The position numbers and the translations under genes are program-made. This document shows, one piece after another, positions 48,188 to 57,686 of a stretch of 64,000 nt of DNA; positions within the stretch are counted from its first letter, which is position 1; every line of letters starts with the position of its first letter. Source of the DNA: Hymenoscyphus infarciens (taxonomy: Eukaryota; Ascomycota; Leotiomycetes; Helotiales; Helotiaceae); assembly GCA_001414345.1 (NCBI GenBank), contig LLCB01000081.1, positions 124,001 to 188,000 of the forward strand, given 5' to 3'. The notes under the pieces were generated by a model, which did no database searches, was not told where the DNA came from, and saw only the letters and a program-made list of their open reading frames with translations.

Positions 48188-48778
48188 AATTAAGTTATAT
48201 ACGTGCTAAACAGGCCTTTAACTACTGCTGCTAGGTAGAAGAGGATTTCGAATTAAGCTTTTTAGATGATAAGCGGCGGTTGAGAGTAGCTGTTTGGACT
48301 CCATGGGGCAGTTTAAACTATAGCAAATGCAAAAATTATGAGCTTTATTAGTTAATGTTTCTTGACCTTGATTTATTATAGCACCGCTGTCTTTGTTATG
48401 TAGTATGTGTTGATCAACTCTTTTTTTTCCTGATTACCTATTTCAACTATGGAGCATTCAAAAACACTATTAAATCTTAGACAGAATGACAGTGGGGTGC
48501 AGAAAAACGCTATAATAGTTGGCTCTTCGATATCTCAATAAAGGCTCAGCTAAATTCAACCTCAGCATGGCATTTCCCCTCCTCGTCATCTTTGTGATCT
48601 TGATATCAAATCAAAAAGCCCTCGCCTATTCATGAAACCCTGGCAACACTGACTTTCCAGAGCAAATTATCCTCTTTGTGCAAATCCCTCCTCCTAACAT
48701 GCGATAAGTGAACGATTTACTAGAACACAAGTTGTTGCTCTTGCTTCGCTTTGAATGACGTCTTAGGCCCGCTGACGG
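48188..48778. other. Intergenic region between transposon remnants
   Basis: Ordinary composition. No gene supported. The short minus frame at 48626-48823 runs into the hAT-like element and is not called. Confidence 0.5.
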
Positions 48779-49365
48779 TAGGGCTCCCAAATGAACATGA
48801 AATAATGAAAATTCACGAAACAAAGAGTGTTTGAAATGAATTCAAGGCTTAATATAATTTCATGAATTAGTTGAAATAAAACGAATATATATATGAATTT
48901 TATAACTTTTCATATATTTTAGGTAGGTAGGGGGTATAATTTACATAATAAAACTCCGTAGTTATTATAAGATTTAGCCTAGAACCTAAGGCTAAGATAC
49001 TCGCGTAACTACCGGATTTATTTTAGCCTAAGGTTCTAGGCTAGATATTATACCTAGGTATTATTATAATATTATAGCTATATAACTAGCTTTTACTACT
49101 ATTTAGTACTTATTCTAGGTATATAACGGTTTATTATATATATTATATATAATATTAATAATTAGAGAGTAAGTGATAACTACTAGTTTAGGCTTATACG
49201 TAACACGGATAATTATTAATCCCGGCCAAATAATTTTATATGAATTTCATAAAACGTTTCATAAAGTTATACTAATTATATTATATAAAGTGAATTATCT
49301 AATAAATATAAGAAACAAATGATGAATTCAAAGGTGTCTTTTATATAGTTCATTTGGTGGGCCTA
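48779..49365. mobile_element. 587-bp hAT-like miniature element with 8-bp target duplication
   Basis: Perfect 8-bp direct repeat GCTGACGG at 48,771-48,778 and 49,366-49,373. Element ends TAGGGCTCCCAAATGAAC (left) and, inverted, TAGGCCCACCAAATGAAC (right). An 8-bp duplication with a T/CA(A/G)NG terminus is the hAT pattern. Inner sequence is AT-rich and contains a hairpin (48,975-48,994 with 49,024-49,043). No coding capacity. Confidence 0.85.
48975..49043. repeat. 20-bp-arm hairpin inside the hAT-like element
   Basis: The arm TAGCCTAGAACCTAAGGCTA and its near-perfect inverse (one mismatch) flank a 29-bp spacer. Confidence 0.8.
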
Positions 49366-49445
49366 GCTGACGGTTTCCAAACCCTAAACTACTTTGAAAA
49401 TTCAGTTTTCGGCACTTGTTCCGAAAGCACGAATAAAATATTTAA

Positions 49446-50034
49446 CGGTAATTGACATAAATGCCACTTTTTTAATTATTAAAGACAGAAATGCCACCTA
49501 ATTAATTTATTTCTGACAGAAATGCCACTCTTATGCTATTTATTTATTTTATACGCTCCTAGTACGTTTTTTAGTGTATTTTAATATAAGTAAAATAGTG
49601 GTATTTGTGTCTGAAATAGGTGGCATTTCTATCAGGAATAAAATAGTAGCATATCTGTTAGTGAATAGTTACTACTTACTCTTTTTAGGTGAATCCCTGC
49701 CTAAAAATAGTGAATAGTGACCGGGCATAAACGGAAATAAAGAGAGAGTATAGCTTACGAAGTAGGAAGTAGGTAGATTTATTTGATTCATTGATTTTTA
49801 AATGTATGAATTTTTGAAATACTTCTACTAACAGAAGTGCCACCTTTATATTCCTAACCGAACTGCCACCTATTTCAGACACAAATGCCACTATTCCTAA
49901 TTCATTTATTTTAGTAGTAAAATCACTACTAAATAAATGAATGGCATAAGAGTGGCATTTCTGTTAGAAATAAATTAATTAGGTGGTATTTCTGTCTTTA
50001 ATAATTAAAAAGGTGGCATTTATGTCAATTACCG
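49446..50034. mobile_element. 589-bp MULE-like miniature element with 9-bp target duplication
   Basis: Perfect 9-bp target duplication AATATTTAA (49,437-49,445 and 50,035-50,043). Terminal inverted repeats start CGGTAATTGACATAAATGCC and extend about 110 bp with few differences. They contain repeated AC(A/T)NAAATGCCAC words, which also recur inside the element. Duplication length and long inverted repeats fit a non-autonomous Mutator-like element. A RIP-mutated relative sits at 44,599-45,150. Confidence 0.9.
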
Positions 50035-50043
50035 AATATTTAA

Positions 50044-52630
50044 AGAAAGCTCTGCTTAAGCTGGATCATACGCGATGAGCTTGGAGTAGCTACTGTGGGC
50101 CTTCGCTTCCAGTGGTAAAGAAACAAGCTGCGAGCGAGCAAAATCAAGACTGGTGATGTAGGCACCCGAGCGTTATCGGGGCTATTCATTTAAATTCTTC
50201 ACATCACACTGACAAGAAGGCAGCATCGAAAATTTACCATCAAGAAATAGTGGTCACGTAATCCTCATACTAAGAGATATAAGAGCAACAAGCCTTCTTC
50301 GTCTTTTGGGAATAAATTATACTCTTCGAGATTCTCGCCTCTTTCAAAACAACCGAAATTTCAAAGAGAATCACTTCCGGGTTGTATCCTTACCAAGGCG
50401 AGGTGTGTTTTTACAAAATCGAAGAATATTTGTGCACATCCACCAGAATAACACCTAGTCATAGCCCAAAGCCCATGCCCATGCCCATGCCCACCTCACC
50501 AAGATCCCTATCTAGACCCACAGTCGCCTACCCTCATCTGAGTTTTACGTTGTTATCTATTGGAGTTGGTAGACCAGAAACTCACAGCGAAGGTTTCTCT
50601 GTGCCACGGGCAAGATAGCCTCCCTATCGAGCCAGAATTCTTCGATTTTCGGAGAAACTACACTTCATTTTAGGAAGACTCGATATCGACGATGAAAAAC
50701 GTGCACTCGATAGTGAGTGTAAATGGTACCACTTGAAGCTCAGTTCTTCGGGAAGTGGGTCCTTCCTCTCGTGCTCTCGTTGAATTTCGCAACTCGAGTT
50801 TGGACATGGCCTTCTCCCGATTTGGAGAATATTTGGCTTACAAGAAGGTACCAATCACATTGCAGTTCGTGTCTTTGGTGTTTCTTACCCAAGAACATTC
50901 ACTTCGAGAGCACGTTTTTCGTCGTCGATATCGCACTTGGAAGGAATACGTCTACGTGCGAACCTCTTCGAAAGAGGTCTGGATTTTGATAATCACTCGC
51001 CCGGAGAGTAGGTATTACCTCAATGCAGTACATAAAATCGGTTAATTTCCATCTTTTGTACCAGTCAAACACTCTGAGTGAACTTCGTTTCTGGGTATAA
51101 GGGATTTGAGAGAGGATGAAAGCAGAAAGCCAGGACTAACATATTATGCCATAGAACCCACGTAACACTGTCACCGCCATTTATTTCGCATAACGTCATA
51201 ACGAACGCGTATCAGTTTTCTGGCTTGCAACGTTGCCGTCATTGCCAATTCTTCTTTTTGACTCATTTACGATACTGTGGGGTGTTCGCCAAACTAGCTT
51301 GGCGACAGCGTGCACCTTAATAGTGTAACGTCGGTCAGCACTTTAATGTGTCATTTTCAATCCAAGTGGAGAGACAAATGTGTGGGAGAAAAGCACGCTA
51401 GTTTTTGCTCGAGACGACTAGTGCCTGAATTTATTTAGTAATGTGGCTGCGCAGACCTCTGCGGCGAGTTTAGCCTGCTAGGTGGGCGCCACGCAGGACA
51501 GCTTGACCGGAGGTGCGGTAATTTGCCTCCTTACTAGATAAATAGTGGATGGCATGGGAGTGCAGGCTCCGAGAAAGGAGAGACCTCGCTTAGGAAATGT
51601 CATGTGTCTAACCAAACACCAAAAGGCTGTATCACTTAAGACTCGGAACTTGAAAGTAAGGTTTGTGCTGCAGCAATTTGGGTTTGGGTTTGACTTATAT
51701 CGGTCCCAAAGGGATGATCTTGGTAGGTTGGAAATCGAGGAAAGTTGCAGCCAATTTGTATTGCTGGAGGTGCTGCTTCACTACAACAACGTGCATTCAG
51801 TGGGAAAGAAGTTCTCTGGCACAAGGGAAACGAAAAAAAGTCATTCCAACCATTTTTCCGTGCCATGCAGGAACAGTTAAAATAAAGTTCAGATGAAGAA
51901 GAAACTAAGATGAGAGTGTTCCCCATATATACCCCGTATCTCCTATTCCTGTTCTCATGTTCCTCTTCACTTGGAAGATTGCTTGAAGGTTTATTAACAT
52001 TCATTTATGCCCCTCAAAACTCTGTAAAAGAAACACCCATCGCGTGCATACGGTGGAATAAACTTCACTGCATCGCCGAATGTGTACCTACCGAATTGCT
52101 GCCAACGCCCCAGAAGGACACGAGAGAATATAGAACTGCAAGAATGATTCGTGAAGCCATCTCATGAGATACGCACATCCAAACCGGTTCCATGTTGTAG
52201 AAAGAATATATGTGCCACAGAGTACCAGCCATTATCACCATTCTTTTAACTGCCAATCGTTCTTTTGATAACCACAATTTTTGCTTGCAATATGCGTCTG
52301 CGTTCATGAATGTGGGGAGGATTTGAAACTTCAATTCGTTGCTTCATCGTCGCTGGGAGAGGCCAGGAGAAGGGGAACCGACTATCATTTATTCGCTTTT
52401 AACGGTACTCGAGACAATTCGTTTGCTTTGCTCTTCTCATTTGTTTTGTTTCGTCAGCCAAATAGAAGACCAAGAAGAAGACAATGCCCTTATTGGTGTC
52501 ATGGTGTTGGGAGGTAGCCCTGCTGAGCTTCTGTGCCATTGTTGCCGTCTGCTTTCTGCTTCATTCCTAGAGAAGAATCTGGCCAATATGTTATCGTTGC
52601 ATTGTGCCTCAGCCTCGTGGATTTGATACG
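50044..52630. other. Accessory intergenic region
   Basis: No gene firmly supported. It contains an inverted duplication (50,676-50,947), a CCCATG run at 50,485-50,502, and several open frames of 75-140 codons on both strands without recognisable motifs. Composition is ordinary and not RIP-like. Confidence 0.45.
50676..50947. repeat. Imperfect inverted duplication, about 45-bp core arms
   Basis: The left core (about 50,678-50,715, CGATATCGACGATGAAAAAC then GTGCACTCGA) matches the inverse of the right core (about 50,905-50,942, CGATATCGACGACGAAAAAC then GTGCTCTCGA). Both are followed, on their own strand, by GTGA(G/A)TGT and, further in, TGGTACC. No target duplication was found. Confidence 0.65.
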
Positions 52631-53031
52631 TCAGCTCGGAAGTGTCTGGTGTTTGGGAGAAAGCCTGTTGTCCTCGCGGAAGGCTTCAAGTATGGTTGTA
52701 CTGCATACTAGGCCCCAATTGTTAGTTCTGAAATACAAACACAAAATAAAACGGCCGGATAAGCTTTGTGGCCGTGTGGTGTTGATTCTTGTACCTTCAG
52801 GCTGCTGCGGTTCTCTGTTTTTGTTGATACTTACGCTTGGGTTGGTTGATAGCATCCACCGGCTGGCCACTCTCCAATGTTGGATGTTTGAAGAGGTGCC
52901 ATCCATACATGCTGCCCCTCCATTGGTCGTTGCGTTGATAACATCTTGATAGGGAGTCCATTTGGCACCATTGTAGGTTGAAGGTCGCGTGTCGTGGCAC
53001 TGCGCAGAGACAACAGTCCGATATCTTTCAA
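52631..53031 (-). CDS. Tentative two-exon hypothetical gene
   Basis: An open frame from Met 53031 (MKDIGLLSLRSATTRDLQPT) reaches a GTAAGT donor at 52,834. Splicing to a TTTCAG acceptor at 52,728 keeps frame and gives a 97-aa product whose second part includes TNNWGLVCSTTILEAF and ends HQTLPS. The intron is 107 bp. No family recognised. The clean donor and acceptor are the only positive evidence, and the region is otherwise poor in genes, so this may be a decayed gene fragment or chance. Confidence 0.22.
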
Positions 53032-53466
53032 CTCAAAAAAGAAATGGGCACAAAGTTCAGCGCACTGGCCAACTGAATTGTAAACTGCAAGCGGAACCTA
53101 TATTTTTGAATGACGGTGACTTCTTCAGTCAAGCTCTGTGCCGATAATCGGGGATGCTTGATCGCTCCTTCCTGCCAAAAACACCATCATTGAACACGCA
53201 ACTTATCGCTTCTTATACTTTCCGGTAATCTTCTGCCATTGGTTGTTACGTATTTGCTGCCAACATTTATTGATAGATTCCATCCAAGTGTCCTAGCTGC
53301 ACCCTGTAAATATGATGAGGTTATCACGACGCTCCGCACCCCCCCGCAGGAAACACCGGACCCAGCCATCGACACTCGTAGGGTTCTGGAGCTCGCAACC
53401 CATTGAAGTACTATATTGGCATCATATTAGAATGGACATGGCTCTACAACCCACAATGATTTCGAG

Positions 53467-53716
53467 CTCTACGTACGAGAAAAAAGACGCCGATTTGAGG
53501 CACACCAGCTTCTACCTTAATTCAAGCATAACCACTAGTTAAAAAGTTGTCAGACTTAAGACACTTCTTTAAGACGGTTCTAGGGATCGGTAAGAATTTT
53601 TGTTGTATTTTTATTACTTTCTTTGACCACGTAATATGCCGTGGTATCGTAGGAAGGGTGAGGTTTTGTAGAGTGACCTGTGCCTCAAATCGGCGTCTTT
53701 TTTCTCGTACGTAGAG
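53467..53716. mobile_element. 250-bp inverted-repeat miniature element with 5-bp flanking duplication
   Basis: Perfect inverted repeats of about 38 bp begin CTCTACGTACGAGAAAAAAG, continue with GACGCCGATTTGAGGCACA, and end at 53,504 on the left. TCGAG flanks both ends (53,462-53,466 and 53,717-53,721). There is no coding capacity. Identity of the arms implies recent activity or constraint. The superfamily is not clear from a 5-bp duplication. Confidence 0.85.
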
Positions 53717-53721
53717 TCGAG

Positions 53722-54469
53722 GTCGTGTTAGAAATGGTTGAGCGGAGCCTGTACCCAAGTTCCCCTTGTGTCACGATCCCTACGACGAAGTCACAGCAAG
53801 AAACCTTCTTGCAACCGCCGCGACGTTGCTCGTGGCTCCTAACTCAAGACCACTGTCTTCAATCCATCGTGATTCTGTCTACTGATAGAAACACACCACT
53901 GAACCGTGTTAGGGTAGCCCAGACTGCCTTCCATTCCCATCATTCCCTCCTGCTGGCCCCACTGCAACCGAGCCTTGAGTAGTCAATACTTAGACTCGAC
54001 CCTTGTTTCACAGTTCTCTGCCGGACAACATAGACCACAGAGAAATTCTGATGAGCAATTGTTCACCCGCATTGAGTCAGTCACTGTGAATACGTATTTT
54101 CATCATCATAATCGAGGAATACGAACCCGGCCACTACCCAAGCACACCCTACTTGTGACCATCGTCATCTGCGACGCCTAATTTGGAAATAATTATGAGA
54201 AAATAAAGAAAATATCAACCTACATGGGCATGGTGGTTTATGACAATAGAAAGTTAATGATAATTAGCTTGCTTCTTGGTGGCTCCCCCTCTCAAAACCA
54301 AAAAATTCAGTGACTACAATGAACACTAGCGTATGTTGAGAAAAGGTTATAAGAGAACAACGCCCCCCGTTGAAGGGTGCTTCTTTTCTTCCCGCGGACA
54401 CTCAACAAGCCTTCTATCAACCAAGTACTTTAAAAACACTGCCAACTTCATTGTCCCCACTTTCGTTAA
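53722..54469. other. Intergenic region upstream of the 449-aa protein gene
   Basis: No gene supported. It contains the presumed promoter and 5' UTR of the gene starting at 54470. Short overlapping frames are not called. Confidence 0.45.
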
Positions 54470-55819
54470 ATGCCCATCATCGCCAACATGCCGTTCAAGG
54501 GAAGGACAACGGATGTAGCTCTTGCGGGTACAGCCCAAGCATTTATATTACCCTACAACAGAGACAAAAACAACGACGAAGGAAAATACGTCCACAACGA
54601 CGTCCCTACGGAAAATGTTGGCCAAGTCCAGACGGTTGACAATGGAGAGCTCTCACAGGTTACAAAGGCTCTATCGACCGTTGATAACTTTGTCAATGAG
54701 TTACACGAATCTCACTCATCGCTCGCCAATAGTGCGGCACCTGTCGCCAAACAAGCAGCATTGCCAGGCACCCAGAAGCCAATTGGGGACCAGCAATACC
54801 CCCTCTGGGCCAATGGAGAGCTTCCTCGTCCTAGAAATGGTCTTTCAGCTAAGCTCGATCCCTATAAAATTCACCCCAGCACGGCTTATCCCCGTCGCCC
54901 CGATTTACCACCTGTTAATCATGAAGAATACGAAAAGATACTTGCGAGCATAGGAGCGAAGAGGGTCTACCCCCCATCGCCCCTCATGGACAATACTTCC
55001 ATCGCCGCCACCAACAACACGGGGCATTCTTCACCGCCTCTTACTCGAGAAGAAGCAGCAAACGTACTTTTGGACATAACAAACGCAAGGGTTTTCACCC
55101 CCCCTCCCCCCTCCGTGGACAATATTTCCCGGGCCACCATCAACAATACCTACTCCGATTCCAGCTCCAACTCCAACACAGCTTCTTCTTCGCCATCCTC
55201 TAGCCAAAGAACCGTCAGTCCCGTTTCGCTTCCAAACGATAATGTCCAAGCCAAGTATTTCCGTCTTGGCCTTCGACGAGGGGTCTATGAAAGATGCGTC
55301 ACCCCTCCAGGTTATTTCCCAGTCGAACAGAGCAGGATCAGAGCGCCCACTCGTGTGAACAAAAAGCCAACCTGGAACTATCTCATGTACAAGTATCTGT
55401 CCGTGTTACCAGGCCATCGCATGGCCACCACTTCTCTGATTTTGGCAATAATGGAATGGGTCCCGGAAATAGTAGCTCCTGGCGTAGGTTTCACAGGTAC
55501 AAAACGAAATGCGCAGGCTGCTAAGTGTCGAAACCGTGTGGTTTTCATGATGGAGGATAGAATTTATACTCGTCTTCGCAGAGTGGGAGAGCCTGAACAA
55601 AATCCCACTCAAAAGAAAGACGGAAAGAAGAGAGATCGCGACGACGACGACGACGACGAGGAGGGACCTGATGATGATGAGCCTCAACCAATAAAGAAGA
55701 AGCAGCAAACCAAGAAGCCAGCCGCCAAAAGGCCAAAGAAGGGTGGCAATGGCAAGGGCAAGAAGGCTACATCGAGCAATTTGTTCGATTTTGTGACGGA
55801 GGACCTAGAAGACAACTGA
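54470..55819 (+). CDS. Hypothetical protein with acidic and lysine-rich C-terminal tail
   Basis: A single open frame of 449 aa. Met7 (MPFKGRTTDVALAG) is an alternative start. The first 280 residues are Pro/Ser/Thr/Asn-rich, with repeated PPSPLMDNTSIAATNNT- and PPPPSVDNISRATINNT-like segments, each preceded by an EEY/EEA...L..I..(K/N)A(K)RV(Y/F) motif, a two-copy internal repeat. Residues about 300-370 form the only region that looks folded (WNYLMYKYLSVLPGHRMATT, SLILAIMEWVPEIVAPGVGF, KCRNRVVFMMEDRIYTRLRR), possibly helical and DNA-binding-like. The tail has an Asp/Glu run followed by KKKQQTKKPAAKRPKKGG, a probable nuclear localisation signal. No family recognised. Frame length and composition argue for a real gene. 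Confidence 0.7.
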   Translation: MPIIANMPFKGRTTDVALAGTAQAFILPYNRDKNNDEGKYVHNDVPTENVGQVQTVDNGELSQVTKALSTVDNFVNELHESHSSLANSAAPVAKQAALPGTQKPIGDQQYPLWANGELPRPRNGLSAKLDPYKIHPSTAYPRRPDLPPVNHEEYEKILASIGAKRVYPPSPLMDNTSIAATNNTGHSSPPLTREEAANVLLDITNARVFTPPPPSVDNISRATINNTYSDSSSNSNTASSSPSSSQRTVSPVSLPNDNVQAKYFRLGLRRGVYERCVTPPGYFPVEQSRIRAPTRVNKKPTWNYLMYKYLSVLPGHRMATTSLILAIMEWVPEIVAPGVGFTGTKRNAQAAKCRNRVVFMMEDRIYTRLRRVGEPEQNPTQKKDGKKRDRDDDDDDEEGPDDDEPQPIKKKQQTKKPAAKRPKKGGNGKGKKATSSNLFDFVTEDLEDN

Positions 55820-57104
55820 ACATGTTAAGGATTGACCTAAACATTTGCGGCAATTAAACTTCATTGTTCTAAAACACCTCGGTTGATATCCTGAATTGTC
55901 CCAATTACTTCGGTTAACTTTCTCGAATCAACCTAGAGAGTTGTAACAACGAGAAAGTTAGGCAGGTGCGAACAGAAGTATTCATTGTCCTTTGGACCTG
56001 GAGTTTGATTTTGGGAAGTGCAACTGGCGTTCTGGATTGGAAATGGGTTTGAACAGACGTTTGCATATAAAAAAAGGATGCACCACAGCACCATGATGAT
56101 GTTGGATATTCATCGTAGGTAGCTAGATGCTTATATATTATTGGGCTGGATTGGGAATGTTCAAACATCCCGAATTCCATTGTAGGAAATGCTAGGCATG
56201 GCATTGGGAAGCGCATTGGCGGAAGCGCACCATAGAGATACTTCTGCATAAAAAATATAACTCCACTCCACAACACCATGCTCGCTACTCGCTTAAATTG
56301 ATTCGAAATCGAAATAGTGTGACCCTAGAAAACCGAAAATAGGAACCCACAAACATAGTCCAAGTTTGAACAGTAAATATTTGCATTTGTACCCCAGACA
56401 ATGACACCCTACACATCCGCAAAGAACCAGACGGCTTCAATTTCGATGGATTGTAGACTTCTACCGTTCCCATTTTTTTCAACTTCCCATTCCCTTTTTA
56501 GGATACCGAAGAATGACCAACGAAGGAGATAAAATCTTTCGGCAAATAAGTTGAGCTCGCTAAAAAGAAAGGCGGGAGAACTATATAGAAGAGAAAAGTA
56601 CCCCGGTACGACTGGGGATATTCTTCATCAGAATTTTAGAACCAATAAACAGGGCAGCGTTGACAAAAGTGAAATCAGATTTGTCACAAGCTTGCTCCCA
56701 CCCAACTTTCATTTAAAATGAATTTAAACTAAAACATGAGATCGCGTTCCTGATAGACAGTGGAAAATCGGGAAACACTTGGGATACACAAATAATAGCA
56801 CGAGAAAAGGGCACACACTTATTCGCCGAATTCCAGAAAGGACCATTAATCCAACAGCATTTCAATTGATACAATATCACAGGCTCGTTGAGCCAGCAAA
56901 TCAACTGACCACGGTAGAGCAGAGTAGAGTAGTGTTGGGTTGGTATTTTCGTCATCTAGACAAAATACAGCCTCCCTGTTCCTTCCTTTTATACAAGTAT
57001 CTGAAATCGAAATCGTACACCGGGCCTTATTAACTCGTCTTGAATGGTACAGCTGGGGTATTGGAGAGGTGGGTATTGTTGTTGCTTGGAAGTATGCCGA
57101 GAAT
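55820..57104. other. Intergenic region
   Basis: No gene supported. A weak direct repetition (TGCATA then AAAAAA/T, then CCAC(A/T)(C/G)-CACCATG) occurs at about 56,060-56,095 and 56,245-56,281. The ORFs at 55914-56482 and 56713-57033 have no motif and are not called. Confidence 0.45.
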
Positions 57105-57686
57105 TTATTGTTGCTTCTTTGGGGAAAGGACCTCGAGTTTTTCTGCAATTTGTGGTTAGTAAGGATTGAAGTAGATCGAATGAGGTAGCTCACGTTGGAC
57201 AATGTTTAAAGAACTCTTGGTTTTGCCCTCGGCATCTTGGTATACAGACATGGAAGCATCTCCCTCAAGGTAAACCAGGGTCCTAAAATTATAACCATTA
57301 GCAATGCCCAACAACCCAGCGCATGCGCGAATTGATGTTCCTTGGAAATGTAATAGCAGTTTTTTGTGAGATATGCCACCGCCTTTCAACATCCAATATA
57401 TAGACCAGACGTACCCTTTATCCAAGCTTGTGATGAAGTCTCTCTGTGGACCTTCTGGGATGAAACTTGTAACTCTGAACCAGCTGGTCTTCTGGTTGTC
57501 TCTTGGTCCGCTATTTGTTCCGATGGCGTACTTAAGAATCTCGTTTCCTGTGCTTGTTGCTTGTAATTCGGGGGTATCTGCCAGGCGACCGATGATGGTC
57601 ATCTTTGCAAAGGAGGCTCTCGATGCCGAGGTTGAGAAGGAGCGGGCGCTAGCCGTCAAGGCGCGACGAGCGAGGAAGGACGACAT
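57105..57686 (-). CDS. RIM1: Mitochondrial single-stranded DNA-binding protein (Rim1)
   Basis: Binds single-stranded mitochondrial DNA as a tetramer during replication. Exons: 57686-57415, 57282-57194, 57142-57105, in frame for 132 aa (yeast Rim1 is 135 aa). The N-terminus (MSSFLARRALTASARSFSTS) is a typical mitochondrial presequence. The OB-fold follows: FAKMTIIGRLADTPELQATS, ILKYAIGTNSG, WFRVTSF, then across intron 1 SLDKGTLVYLEGDASM, and SLNIVQQKLEVL before a short basic end KKQQ. The WFRV and GTLVYLEG segments match bacterial and mitochondrial SSB. Both introns are needed: read-through replaces the second half with unrelated residues. Confidence 0.95.
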
